A DNA stretch of 64,000 nucleotides, from contig CM057151.1 of NCBI GenBank assembly GCA_029962745.1, positions 36,777,081-36,841,080 of the forward strand. The letters run 5' to 3'. Under the pieces are notes generated by a model. That model was not told the DNA's origin and searched no databases. It saw only the letters and a list, made by a program, of their open reading frames with translations. Below are positions 23,066 to 33,860 of the stretch, one piece after another (the first letter of the stretch is position 1; each line of letters begins with the position of its first letter). The translations under genes were made by a program, and so were the position numbers. The DNA comes from Echinometra lucunter (taxonomy: Eukaryota > Echinodermata > Echinoidea > Camarodonta > Echinometridae).

Positions 23066-24241
23066 AACAAAGAGATGATGATTACTAAGGGAATTACAAG
23101 ATGAAAAAAGGGTTTTATTCAATCACATGACATAGCTCAATTAGCGAAGAATAAAAGATATACATGTACATGTTATAATACTACACTTCTGCCTTTTGCC
23201 AAAACGTATAACTTAAATCTCGACTTATTTACTCTGTATGATTGACATGATAACAGTGCAGAAGGCAATTGCAATGTATCTGCAAAAATATTATAAAAAT
23301 TTCGAATGTGATACGAACATTATTCAGTGTAGACTATATACAAATCGATTAATGAACACTTTCTTTTTAAAGTTTTTGCGCAGTTTTATGAAGTAACAAA
23401 ACAAATTGATCAATCATAAGCATGCATGAAGATTCAATACTGCAAGAGCTGCAGGACATTGGCTCATTATATTTCAACAAAACAAATACATAATATCAAA
23501 CAAACAAAATTCACGGTTTACACATATATGACATAGGAGCAAAGATAAAGTAAGGTTTATATATGTAGGTCAATGGAAAGTAAAAGCGAAAGGGATCGAT
23601 GTAGAAAAATAGACTCAATGGAGGGAAATTGACTTCGACCTCTGATTACAAAGGCATTTTGGTTCTTCTCCAGTATATATTAAAGTAAAGAAAATTTAAC
23701 AATTATGAATACCAACCCAATGAATTTCGCTCTGGATCGCCTAAATTTTCAACAGAAAATGCTTATAGATAAAATTTGAAATAAAAGAACAATGTCTAAC
23801 CCGCAAAGGAGAAAACTGTGATAACAGGTGCAAATGAAAGATAACTCCGAATATCTGTGGTCCTCTCACATGTCTCAAAGCTTTAAATGCCGTATCAAAA
23901 TGTGATTATCAACTTTGTCTTTTGATAGTAATATAAGCGGAAAGAAAAAAAAAACACATTTTCATTACAGTATATGGTTACTGCCATGTACTGTTTACTT
24001 CATGTTTAATGATCTTATTCAGACATAAAGAAATCAATAAAAAGATATCATAATCATAATATATGGCACAATTATTTTTATATGTATTAACACACAATTT
24101 GTTATGTTTTTTTTTTCCTTTTTGGTAGTATTTCCTGATTTTCTAGACAACCTGAGTAATCTTTACTATTCATCACATCGAGTCGATACCAGACGTCTTA
24201 AAAGTTCGGTAGTTCCATTCTCCGTATTATAAATGCGTTCT

Positions 24242-24438
24242 TTACTTCGTCTCATCCCTGACTTTCTCAACGGCCTGAGCAATTTTGAAGATAGTGAGTT
24301 CATCGTAGTGTTTTCCAACAAGCATGAGACCGACTGGCAAGCCTTCGAGGAAACCTGCGTTGACGCTGATGGCGGGGTGACCAGTCAGGTTGAAAGCCAT
24401 TGTGTTGGCCGTCATCTCAAAGCATTTCTTCAAATATT
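24242..24438 (-). CDS. Copy B exon 11 (terminal, stop codon)
   Basis: Final exon, 64 residues plus TAA (complement of 24242-24244). It contains [20 protein letters not shown] and [15 protein letters not shown], the typical C-terminal amidase block (N.TG.PA.S and LP.G..(L/I)VG). Acceptor AATTGCAG. No convincing AATAAA signal was located in the next few hundred bases. Confidence 0.9.
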
Positions 24439-27400
24439 CTGCAATTAAAATAAAATGTTCACAAAATAATACATTGTTAAATTCTTTGTTCATGTTTGAG
24501 TTCAGCATGCACATGGAAACTACCCACACGACGTGCTTAATGTATGGATCTTATAAATTTTGCGAAGGGAAGCCGTTCAGTGTTTATGCGCTGCCTTATT
24601 TTGACAAAAGGAAGCAAGTGACATAACAACCAAATCTGAGTTATTAATGTTTTCTTATTTTATGAAATGTTCTCTTCTTCCAGGCATAATTTCATGCATA
24701 TACACTCATCCTGCTGAGAGATATGTTAGGTAAGACATAACGATATTTCATTGATGTCACTACAACTGACAGACACATTTTGCTCTTTTACAGAAAGTGT
24801 CACTTTTGTCACTATCTTCCTTTTGCCAAAGCAGGGGGTGTTTCATAAAGCTGTTCGTAAGTTACAAACGACTTTACGAACGACTGGTGATACCTTCTTG
24901 GGTGCTAATCAGATTCTCATTCATTTACAGATAGCACAAGAAGGTATCACCAGTCGTGCGTAAAGTCGTTCGTAACTTACGAACAGCTTTATGAAACACC
25001 CCACAGGGCAGCACGGCCCTACAGTTATTATTATTATTACCCCAGCACTGCCATGCTCTCGGATACACCTGGGTCGAGATCGAGGGGAATATTTAATGCG
25101 GGCTTTAACACCTTGTCCACGAATGGTAGCACCGAGTGTGGAATGAACCGAGGACCTTATGCAAATATAGGGTCAAGAGCCTGCACAATAATATTAGAAA
25201 AGTGCTCCCACAAGCTAATATCCACGTCCTTACCAGCATAACAAGGGAATAAAGAGAGAGAGAGCGTGTGTGTAAAATTCCCGACATACATGGTCAGTTG
25301 ATAAGAGCATTTCTGATGGACGTACCAGGTATCGGGTCGTCTTTGAAGACGAGCTTTGACGCTGTGAATGGAATGGTAGGCAAGGCGAGGACGTCAACCG
25401 ACTCTAAGGCTTGGTTGTAGGCCTGGCGGAGAGGGAACACCAAGTTCCTTGCTCGGCAATACACCTGACTCTTGTAGTACTTCTGCAGATACTCTCCTTG
25501 GAGCAGGAAAAGCTATTGGAATAGAGTGTTAACATTTCATTTCTACGTGGAAATACTGACTTGGCAGGCTGGCCGAACAAAATTTGAGTAGACTCTGACC
25601 TTAATTTCTGTCACATCACATAGCACGTTCTATTCCATTATGTTGTATCACAATATACTGGGCACAGCTACAATTATAAAGCGTTTGCACAAAGTTTGCA
25701 TATCCGATATGGAATATAAAATAATTATATATACAAAAAACATAAGAAACAAGGCAGTGCAGTACATCAATATAAGTATCAACAAATAAAGTAGCAAACA
25801 AGAGAGAGGATATTGAGCGCTATAATTTCAGTGATGTGCGTTCGCCCTTCCTGGAGATCAAACATTAATTTTGGCTGCTCTGACTTTTTTCCATCATCTT
25901 GGATATTTGAGTTTGTTGGTCGTTGTTTAATTACTGACTCAACTGGATGGGCCATTACTCCTTAACTTGCTTCCAATATGTCCAAACAGATATAATACTG
26001 TGAAACATAACATAATAAAATCATAATGCATCATCATAATCTTAATCATCATCTTCATAATCTTCATCATCATCTTCATCATCATCATCTTCATCTTCAT
26101 CACCATTATCTTCATCATTATCATCATCATCATAATCATCACCATCGTCACCATCTTCATCAGCATCGTTATCATCATCATCATCATCACCATCTTCATC
26201 CTCACCATCGTCACCACCTTGATCATCATCATCGCCATCATAATCAACATCATGTTACCTTCATAGAGTTTGGAAGGTCATCAATTCGAGAGGAAAACAT
26301 TTTTCCGCTAGCTATCGCAAAGTTGGTCGGGTAATAGCCCACGTGACCGGTGCCGCAACCTATTCAGTGAACATGATTATAGAATTACTTCAAGATAATC
26401 ATCAAATCATTCACTACTATGTTAGATAGTGGCATTTTCTCTTAAGCATTACAAAATGATAGGGTGTTACGATCTCATGTTATCTCTTTTTTTTTCTTCA
26501 GCTTGATTTCCTACCAATATTTCTCTCACTTCTTTGCTATATGTCTTACAATGCAAATTTCTCTTTCTGCAATGAAATGTCAAATGTTTTATTTACAATA
26601 TTGCATGCTTTAATAAATAGGTTTTCATCACACCGCCCAAAGGCACACCACAAAAAATTTCCTTCCCAGTTTGATTCTTTTAAAATCACCTATTTATAGT
26701 GACCGAATCTGTTGACATTCATGAAAGATATGACGGTATGCTTCTACTTCCCTTTTGCAAAAGGAGCATAAATTACTGGGAGCCAGTCCAAACCGATATA
26801 AATCATGTACGCGGATGATGTACATGCCTAAATGAGACATACACCAACGGGCTTTGATATAATTACATAATTATATCACAGCCCGGGGAAATATGTCTCA
26901 TTGAGGCGTGCACATCATCCGCGTACATGATTTATATTTCTTACCTCCAAGGTGGTACATATTCACATATGCACCTTCTGCAGTAGCTCCCCAAATAGAA
27001 GACGCTGTTAACAAGCAAGAAAGACAGAGAGTTAAAGAAAGAAAGAAAAAAAAAAGGAAGAAAGTATACCTTGATTATTTCTGTAAAATCATTAACTTGA
27101 ATCAGAAAAAACAGCTCATAGAATTTTCTTTTTTTTTTTCTTCTTCTTTTTGTCTGAAGATGCCGTGGAATGAGCACAATGTTTTTGTTGTAGGAGGGAA
27201 GGGAAATACAACTCCTAATGGCACTTGTAAGCACTCGGGATTATAAGGTGTATAAAATATATGTGTTGTGGTACAGTGTTTGAATAAAATATTGCTTTAT
27301 GAAAATATACACTTGTAAAATGACTGTGGCAGTACCAATAAAATTGAATTTTCGTCCATTTTTGGCACCTCTTCGTTCAATGTTTGAAAATATGCTTTCA

Positions 27401-30400
27401 TTTTCATCTCTGGCCTGAAATATTCGAATGCTTCTTTCAATTTCGTCTTTTGTCGATCAATTTTGAAACATTATCATTTGCAGTTTCTTGCTTTGTAATC
27501 CATTTCCGTCAATTGCATTGCAGATTCATCGGCCACAGAAGCTGGTCACGAAACAATTAATTAATTAACAAAAAATTAATTTCTTCTACTAGCGTTCATT
27601 TTCGTCGAAGATTCTACTGACGGACAACGATCTTGTCACAATAATAATTTGTGGGTGGGTGTAACTCACTTTTTAAGATATAGTGTTCCACATATTTACA
27701 TGTAATCATTTCTGTTTCTCAAAGAAAAGTAGCAAAAATCAAATCATATCACGAGAAAGTAAACATGGTTAAAGACCTGGCTCAACCATCCGTTTAAAGA
27801 TCCAAATAACTTTTGACGAATTTGGATAACAAAATTAATGATGAATTTGCTCGAAAGAATGACGAATTTGATCCAAGCATTCCTTACTCGCTTCGGGGCA
27901 AAGGCGAATTTCAGTAACAACTGATGATTTTGAATGCTTAATTTTCAAACTTGAATGGCAAAAGACGAATATGAATGACATTTTAACGATATTGAACTTA
28001 GGCTTTGAACTCAGGGCTTCTGCGGAGAAAACTGAAATGAAACTTGATGAAATGAAGAGGTGACGAAAATGGGCGGGAAAAACCTAACGTACGATCCTCC
28101 TTTACAAGGAACCGTCGAATATTGACCCCCCCCCCCCCCCATGAAAAAAAAAAAGAAAAAGAAAAAAAGTCCATTTACAAACAGTGTGCATAGGTACAGA
28201 GACATCCTTCACTATAGCACCATTGGTTGTGAGTTTGTTGATGGTGTCTTTCAATAGTTTATTCACGGCTGGATCGGCGCCCTGCATCGAGAAACCTCTC
28301 CCAGTATTCCAACCTTCAGGCCTTCGATGTTGAGTTCTCCAACTTTTATGTAGAAATGAGACATTTTCAATCAAAAAAAAAAGTGGGATGAAAAGAAAGA
28401 TAGCAGCAATTCTAATGCGCAATCTTTAATTCAATCGAATAAATAGCAGAGATCTAAACATTTTGTTGATAATTTCCTTCAAGAGCGGCTTACTTCGAAG
28501 TTTCGAACCCTCGCGTGATCGCGTTCACATCTCGTCGTCGTGTTGCACGACATTTGTAAAGACCCTAAATTCCCGTAAGGTAGGGTATGTATGTTGGTAA
28601 AATACACCTCTCTGATCTACGATGTGTAGGTGGGGGTGGTAACGTATGCTGGGTACGCAACCAGTATTCAAACCTTGACAAGTTCAGTCAATAGCAAACT
28701 ATAGTTCAATAGCCAGTTTCACTTGTAGTTCACCATGGACAGTTGTGTGGGAATCAAGGATTTGGTAACAATTTAAAGAATACTTTTTTGGGTTAAAAAC
28801 TGAAAAAATGGTATGCGAAAGAAACACACTGGATAAATAAAAAGAGATGTCTAGACCCCCGTTACCCAATTTTGATCTGCCTAGGGTGTTATGAAGATTA
28901 TGCGCGCACCAAGAATTTTGTTTAAAATGAATAAATAAATAACAATAATAATAATAATTATAATGATAATATTCCGTTCTTGTATAGCGCATATCACATT
29001 ATGATCTAACGTCATGCGCTTCCAAAGGACTTTGGATATTATTACCATGGCTTTAGCCCGGCAGCCTTTATTAGCGCACAGGCATTTCAAGGAATCAATT
29101 CCTGCCAGGTACCTCACCTGGGTCGAGTGTGGCAAATGTAGAGTAGTGTCCTGCGGCAGGGATTTGAACCCCGTACCTTGTGGTTCAAAATCCGGAGACT
29201 TATCCACTGGACCACAACAAATACAAACTGGAGTGTCAAAACTGACCCAAAAATGTCACACCAAACAAAACAAAAACAAAAACAAAAAAAAGAATGAGAG
29301 GGGTGTCCTCCCCCGCCCCCGTGACCCTTTCTGTATTAGTCTTATCTGTTTATGATACTTACCTCCTTAGTGTACTTAGGCACGGTAATGTGAGGATGTT
29401 GTCTTGAGTCCATACCTCCATCATATCCTGCGATGCCTACAATGAACATTATGTACTAATCAGATATTTACTGCTACTGAATCATCAATACCTTAATGTC
29501 TTACATTGGTTCAGAATTGCATTTATCATACAGAACAAAATGGATGACTGGTCCAGCAAACTACACACTCCAGCAAGAAAACTTGCTGGAAATCTAACGA
29601 GGAATTGCCTCTCATAATCAAGCTTTTTAGCCAGTCACATGGGCATAGTTAAGTTACAGAGAAACTTCCATCCTCCGTAAGTAGGAACACTTCCGGAACA
29701 TCACAATCATGATATGTATTTCTTTTACAACCAAGACACTCTCCATCTCTGGATGTATATGGGAGGATTTTTTTCATTTACTCTTAAAACCCCAGGGATT
29801 CAGAGATTCCTGCAGTGACTGACATTATAATAATTATTATTATTATCATCATTACTGTTATTATGATTATGATTATGGTTATTATTATTATTGTTATCAT
29901 TATTATTATTATCAGTATTGTTATTTGTTTCGCCAAATCCAAGTACATAAAATTGTATAATTACAAAAGTTGCTAGCAATGGTACAGGTAAACATTATCC
30001 CTCAAAACCCATATGTTTGTGACGATATACTATGCACTGTACTCACTTCAAGAAAACAGTGCGCAGTCATGCACGGTCCTGGTCATCGGGCCCAGATTGT
30101 CCATGGTCCCTTCAATGCCCATGGCACCCGTGTAGGGTACTAGACCATAGGTGGGTTTGAGTCCTACAATGCGGTCCAGGCGGCAGGAAGACGGATAGAC
30201 CCTCCCTGATCGCCACCGATAGCCATGTCCGCCTCCCCAGTTTGCACCTGTTACGGGCCAAACAACTTATACAGTTGCGAAGACGGTACTCTTTCGGTCA
30301 CGTCAGCACTACAAGATCGAACTGCGATTTTTTTCTTCACTTAATTGACAAATGCTTTAGATTTGAATATTTAGAATATTACAAACATTTACACAGAAAA

Positions 30401-33163
30401 AAAATTCCGACGACTAGGGTCCAGAACAAGCTCAGAGCAAATTGAAAATTCGAGGTTGCCTCTCTCTCTTTGGGCACGATCATGTAGTGACATGAGAAAA
30501 GTTGTGCGACTGACGGCCTACAATTTAATAGAAAACTTCGACGGAATGCTTAGATTCATTGAATGGAACTTACAATTTGTGGTATCATGTCACATTTCAG
30601 GACCTATATCAGGAACATGAATTCTACATTATGTTCCTCGTTTGTATGGCTTATTTGCCTATGATCGTGATGACACTTACCACGACAGCACTTCCAGAAC
30701 TTGATCGGCTGTACGACGGGTTGGGTCCTGAGGATTCTTGACTGGTCCTTTGCCGCCGTGGAGCTACTTCCAGAGAAGCAGAGATTCTCACAAACAGTTT
30801 ACCCACGATTTGTGCTCCTAAATATGATATATTAATGCTATAGTAACTATCCAAATAAACAATGCAGCTTGTAAAACTTAATAAGTTGCTAATATTGTTG
30901 ATAATCTATATAGCACTTAAACAAAAACATGTTACTTGAAAATTATGTTGTAGACCCACAAAAAATTGTTTCGACGATTTCGGAATCTGCCTAAGAGAAG
31001 GACCGTCGATATTACTGTCGCGATTTTAGGAGATACTTCAAAGTAGTGAGACAGACTTAGTTTTACAAGAAATATCGCGGGTAAGAAAAGAATCCAAACA
31101 TTTTTACATCGGACTGGTCAACTGGTGACCATATCAACAAAAATCTCACAAGAGTCTGCATACAAGTAGTTCGATCAGAACACTATTTCTCTCGCGGAAG
31201 TTCGAAAGTGAAGCATAAGTTTAAAGAAATCTTTTCATCCTCTCACCTGCGTCCAGTATTCTTGTAAGAGACCGTTGCGGTCAAAGTCTGGGGTGAATTC
31301 CTTCAGGGCGTGGCATCCGTTCATCAGAGGAACACCTGCTACGGCTACATTATCCTTGATAGCTACTCTGTTTTTCCGCCAATATACCACTGCTGGCAAC
31401 TTTTAATCTCACACCTCCAATAACCTGACAAAACAGAGAACTAGTGAAAATAGAATTGGGTTCAGCATAGGTTACGATGCAAGTGATATAATCGGGTGAC
31501 ATGATGAGCACATTAAACAATGCCGTGCGGAAAGCTATAGAAGATACGGCAGTTGTAGCCATTGCGTTCTAGGCGGCGGGGCACTAAAATCAGTGGGGTA
31601 TAATAGATAGCGATATAAATTTTGTTCTTTATATTCATTAGGAAAGTAAGCAGAAAGAGTTGTGAACTTGACGTTTTATGACATTTGTAATGCTAGCAAA
31701 GTTTCTTTATTATAAATAGGCCTTAAAGTTGTTTTTTCCCCTTCACTTTTAAAAGCTTTAGTAAACCCTTCAAGGAGCGCTGGAAGGTTTTCAAACATCT
31801 GTTAGCATGGTTAGGTTGCATTTTTATCCGGAGTGTACATGTATTTATGGAATTAATGAATTCTTTAATATTTCCTTATTAGACTGCTTTTTCGGCCCGG
31901 TCCCTTAAAATCCGCAATGGCTTTTATGGCCTAAACTTTTAGGTATAAAAATACAGAGTGCCTCCCAATAGTATTTCTCTCCCCTTTCAAAAATTTTGAC
32001 CCAAAGGCTCCTGAAATATGGAAGGGGTTACACGTATAACAAAGTTAGGCTCAATATTGCACTTTTTACCATGCATTGTAAGGGTTGTCCTGTTGTTCTG
32101 GTCTGTAACCTGGAAGTCTGGGATACCTTGTTGGCAACCTCGGCTCCAGGATATTTTCCGTGCTGTTGATGCCTTCGATGTTTCCCTTTATTGCTGCGTG
32201 ATAATTCTGACAATATGGGAACATAACCTCATTATGTAGGTACCATAACCGAATTATCATTTTTGTCATCATGAACGTGTCATCCCTGTCGATTATATAA
32301 ACTATCAAAAGAGCAACTTTAATTTAAACTAGATGAATCCTCGACCACGCGCGGTCGAACTTTATGCCTCCGCCATTACCAGATCAGAATTATATGGCAC
32401 TTCATGTTGATTTATTTTCATTTATACAATGACATCTTTGACCTTGACATCTGACCTTGTGACCCCCAAATCTAATAAGACCATATGCATACATGAGCCA
32501 AGTTGAAGTAGAACCGTCACAGAATTGTTGATTTATCGCAAGAACAAGAAGTTTCATGTATATAATGACCTATAAGGACCTTAGACCTTTGACCTTGAGA
32601 CCCAAAATGTAATCAGATCATTGTCCCTCCCAAATGCATACATGAGCCAAGTTTGAAGTTGATCCATCAAATGGTTACTGAGTTATCACAAGAACGAGCC
32701 ATTTCTATGTACAAAATGACCTCTATGACCTTTGACCTTTGACCTTGAGACCCCAAATCTAATCAGATCACTGTCCCTCCCATATGCATACACGAGCCAA
32801 GTTTGAAGTTGATCCGTCAAACGGTTCTTAAGTTATCGCGAGAACGAAAACGGGACGGACGGACGACCCGAAAACATAATGCCTCCGGCACCACCTACGG
32901 TGTGAGGCATAAAAACTGATTTGAAAAAATTTGAACTGACTATTGTACACAGGCAAAGTCAACAATATTACATAACGGGAGTCGCGGGATGTCCGCATTA
33001 TCATATATGGAGGGGGGACGTTGGGGCTATACGGTATAGCATCAAAATATTGTGGGAGAAATTTCAGCACACATCATCCCTCTTCCCCCTCCTGGTATTT
33101 TGTCATGTTTATGAAAGGTACTTTAAATCAAATTTCCGTGAAAAAAAGGATCCACTTCTCACT

Positions 33164-33201
<38 letters not shown>

Positions 33202-33860
33202 CTTGCACCCCCCCCCCCCAAAAAAAAAGGTTCTAGCACACGCGGGAATCCCGATATTCAATTCCAAGAAAATAGAGTGATGAACTAAGACTTGGCAATG
33301 AACGTTTATGTTTGGATTACAGTCAATAAAATGGAAATTTGAAAAATAAAATGTTGCGGGAAAAATTGTCCAACCAGCCTACCCCTCATCCGTGGTGAAG
33401 ATTTCATGTAACGAGTGTTGTGGGGGGGGGGGGCGGAAACACCGAAGGCCACCGACGAAAATCTGTTTCGAGGAGTGGAGGGGAGGATGATCGAAATATT
33501 TTGCCTAAATTGTTACCCACACTCGAGTATACACCCCCCCCCCCCCCCGCTCGCCTGCACATACCCACATACTTCTTTTTTCATTTGGGGGCGAGTGAAG
33601 CAAGCGAGCCCAAATAACCCCTTCTTGCCGTAAAAGAAGCCTTATTTAGCCATCAAAATACACTCTAGGCCTATAAGATGTTTAAAAACGGTAGGCCTAT
33701 ATCGCCGCATATGCCCTTCATCCTATTGAGTTGTGACCATGCTGGAATTGCCTTAGTACATATTCATAGGACAACCCACCTTGAGTTCGTCGTCCTCCAA
33801 GTGTAGACCCATATCACGGGCAATGTCGGCGAGTTGAGCAAAGGTCGGGCATCTCACCAT
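24242..33860 (-). CDS. Amidase-signature hydrolase, copy B (all 11 exons; exons 3-7 carry indels)
   Basis: This is the only copy with both ends in the window. Its exons on the minus strand are 33780-33860, 32070-32206, 31246-31425, 30681-30817, 30046-30247, 29363-29436, 28179-28342, 26945-27004, 26259-26359, 25326-25512 and 24242-24438 (stop). Splice sites are canonical throughout and the intact design would give 505 residues, the usual length for this amidase group. Exons 1, 2 and 8-11 are open and in phase. Exons 3-7 carry several one-base gains or losses compared with copies A and C, so the sequence as given does not encode a full protein. It is either a young pseudogene or a real gene in a poorly polished stretch; conserved splice sites and clean outer exons favour the latter. 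It lies in tandem with copy A, same strand, and lacks most of copy A's intronic transposons. Confidence 0.85.
24835..25003. mobile_element. Palindromic MITE with about 65-bp terminal repeats (intron 10 of copy B)
   Basis: Starts GGGGTGTTTCATAAAGCTG; the complement ends at CACCCCA. Each arm runs about 65 bp through GTTCGTAAGTTAC and ACGACTGGTGATACCTTCTT. CAG lies on both sides, suggesting another CWG-target family. Only about 40 bases separate the arms. Confidence 0.75.
25326..25512 (-). CDS. Copy B exon 10
   Basis: Open 187-base exon encoding [20 protein letters not shown], a long helix region, then [14 protein letters not shown], the conserved strand with the (L/M)PT motif of amidases. Ends in phase 1 at a GTACGT donor. 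Confidence 0.88.
25939..26250. repeat. CAT/CTT trinucleotide tract in intron 9 of copy B
   Basis: Imperfect CATCAT and CTTCAT triplets for about 220 bases, starting within ten bases of the exon 9 donor. The His-rich and Met-rich openings across it are a by-product. Confidence 0.9.
26259..26359 (-). CDS. Copy B exon 9
   Basis: Open 101-base exon encoding [18 protein letters not shown] and ending in DDLPNSMK. The DLP..(M/V)K ending matches the same position in bacterial amidases of this group. Acceptor AATAG, donor GTAACA. A CAT/CTT trinucleotide tract starts right after the donor. Confidence 0.85.
26796..26937. repeat. Palindrome beside the exon 8 donor of copy B
   Basis: Arms of about 46 bp (ATATAAATCATGTACGCGGA and ATGATGTACATGCC on, complement on the other side) around a second short palindrome, ATATAATTACATAATTATAT. 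One arm starts six bases inside intron 8. Copy C keeps only the distal half (GTATGTCTCATTGGGG near 63863). Confidence 0.75.
26945..27004 (-). CDS. Copy B exon 8
   Basis: Open 60-base exon encoding [19 protein letters not shown], phase 1 at both ends, acceptor AACAG and donor GTAAG. A 140-bp palindrome begins only a few bases inside the downstream intron. Confidence 0.85.
28179..28342 (-). CDS. Copy B exon 7 (two bases short)
   Basis: Homologue of exon 7 with two one-base losses (CTCAACATC for CTCAAACATC and GAGAGGTTTC for GAGAGGGTTTC). The two losses separate a readable [19 protein letters not shown] segment from its start. The donor is T|GTAAAT, slightly altered from G|GTAAAT in copy C. Confidence 0.75.
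28925..29217 (-). mobile_element. tRNA-derived SINE (intron 6 of copy B)
   Basis: On the minus strand it opens with TGGTCCAGTGGATAAG, a good RNA polymerase III A box, and has the B box GGTTCAAATCC about 30 bases later, then an unrelated body with CACTCGACCCAGGTGAGGTA. It ends at GCGCTATACAAGAACGGAAT and an ATT/TAA-rich tail. Absent from copies A and C. Confidence 0.75.
29363..29436 (-). CDS. Copy B exon 6 (one base short)
   Basis: Same as exon 6 of the other copies but 74 bases long: GCATCGCAG replaces GCAATCGCAG right after the acceptor. Donor GTAAGT is kept. Confidence 0.78.
30046..30247 (-). CDS. Copy B exon 5 (frameshifted)
   Basis: Homologue of the nucleophile exon. It opens correctly through [16 protein letters not shown], so the serine motif survives. 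A deletion in the ACCGGTATTG-equivalent then shifts the frame to an early TAG, and a later extra A near the donor partly compensates in length. Confidence 0.78.
30681..30817 (-). CDS. Copy B exon 4 (frameshifted)
   Basis: Homologue of the cis-serine exon, 137 bases instead of 140. Single bases are missing in A-runs (GTAAACTG for GTAAAACTG, GGCAAAGG for GGCAAAAGG) and before the serine loop. The end still reads AGTTCTGGAAGTGCTGTCGTG-like sequence followed by GTAAGT. Confidence 0.75.
31246..31425 (-). CDS. Copy B exon 3 (frameshifted)
   Basis: Clear homologue of exon 3, but 180 bases long instead of 173. Most differences from copy C are single extra bases, for example GTTATTGG for GTATTGG and GACCGCAACG for GACGCAACG. 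The coding frame is broken several times although the acceptor (GTCAG) and donor (GTGAGA) are intact. Confidence 0.75.
32070..32206 (-). CDS. Copy B exon 2
   Basis: Open 137-base exon, acceptor TTGTCAG, donor GTAAAA, ending in NPYNAW. It differs from copy A by a handful of residues (for example HAAIKG for HVAIKG). Confidence 0.87.
32362..32912. mobile_element. MITE with TTATGCCTC ends and TGACCTTTGACC repeats (intron 1 of copy B)
   Basis: Bounded by TTATGCCTC and its complement. Contains about three tandem units near 145 bp, each with TTTGACCTTGA, CATACATGAGCCAAGTTTGA and GAGTTATCGCAAGAACGA-like segments, then GGACGGACGGACGACC. A widespread type in marine invertebrates, from memory. Confidence 0.6.
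33780..33860 (-). CDS. Copy B exon 1 (start codon)
   Basis: Open 81-base exon starting at an ATG complementary to 33858-33860, with donor GTGGGT. The protein differs from copies A and C only by Asp for Glu near the end (LEDDELK). Confidence 0.82.

Larger units (their letters stand above)
20460..24241. other. Intergenic region between copy A's distal flank and the 3' end of copy B
   Basis: No partner in the right arm. Contains C runs at 20870-20900, the palindromic MITE at 21194-21501, the purine tract at 22860, and AT-rich sequence to the copy B stop. Short frames at 21017-21340 overlap the MITE and have no recognised homology. Confidence 0.6.

Noticed and set aside
26026..26334. His-rich and Met-rich frames
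   Set aside because: Translations of the CAT/CTT repeat in intron 9 of copy B.
29150..29217. tRNA gene on the minus strand
   Set aside because: A and B boxes are present, but there is no acceptor stem or anticodon arm that closes, and the sequence continues into a SINE body and tail.
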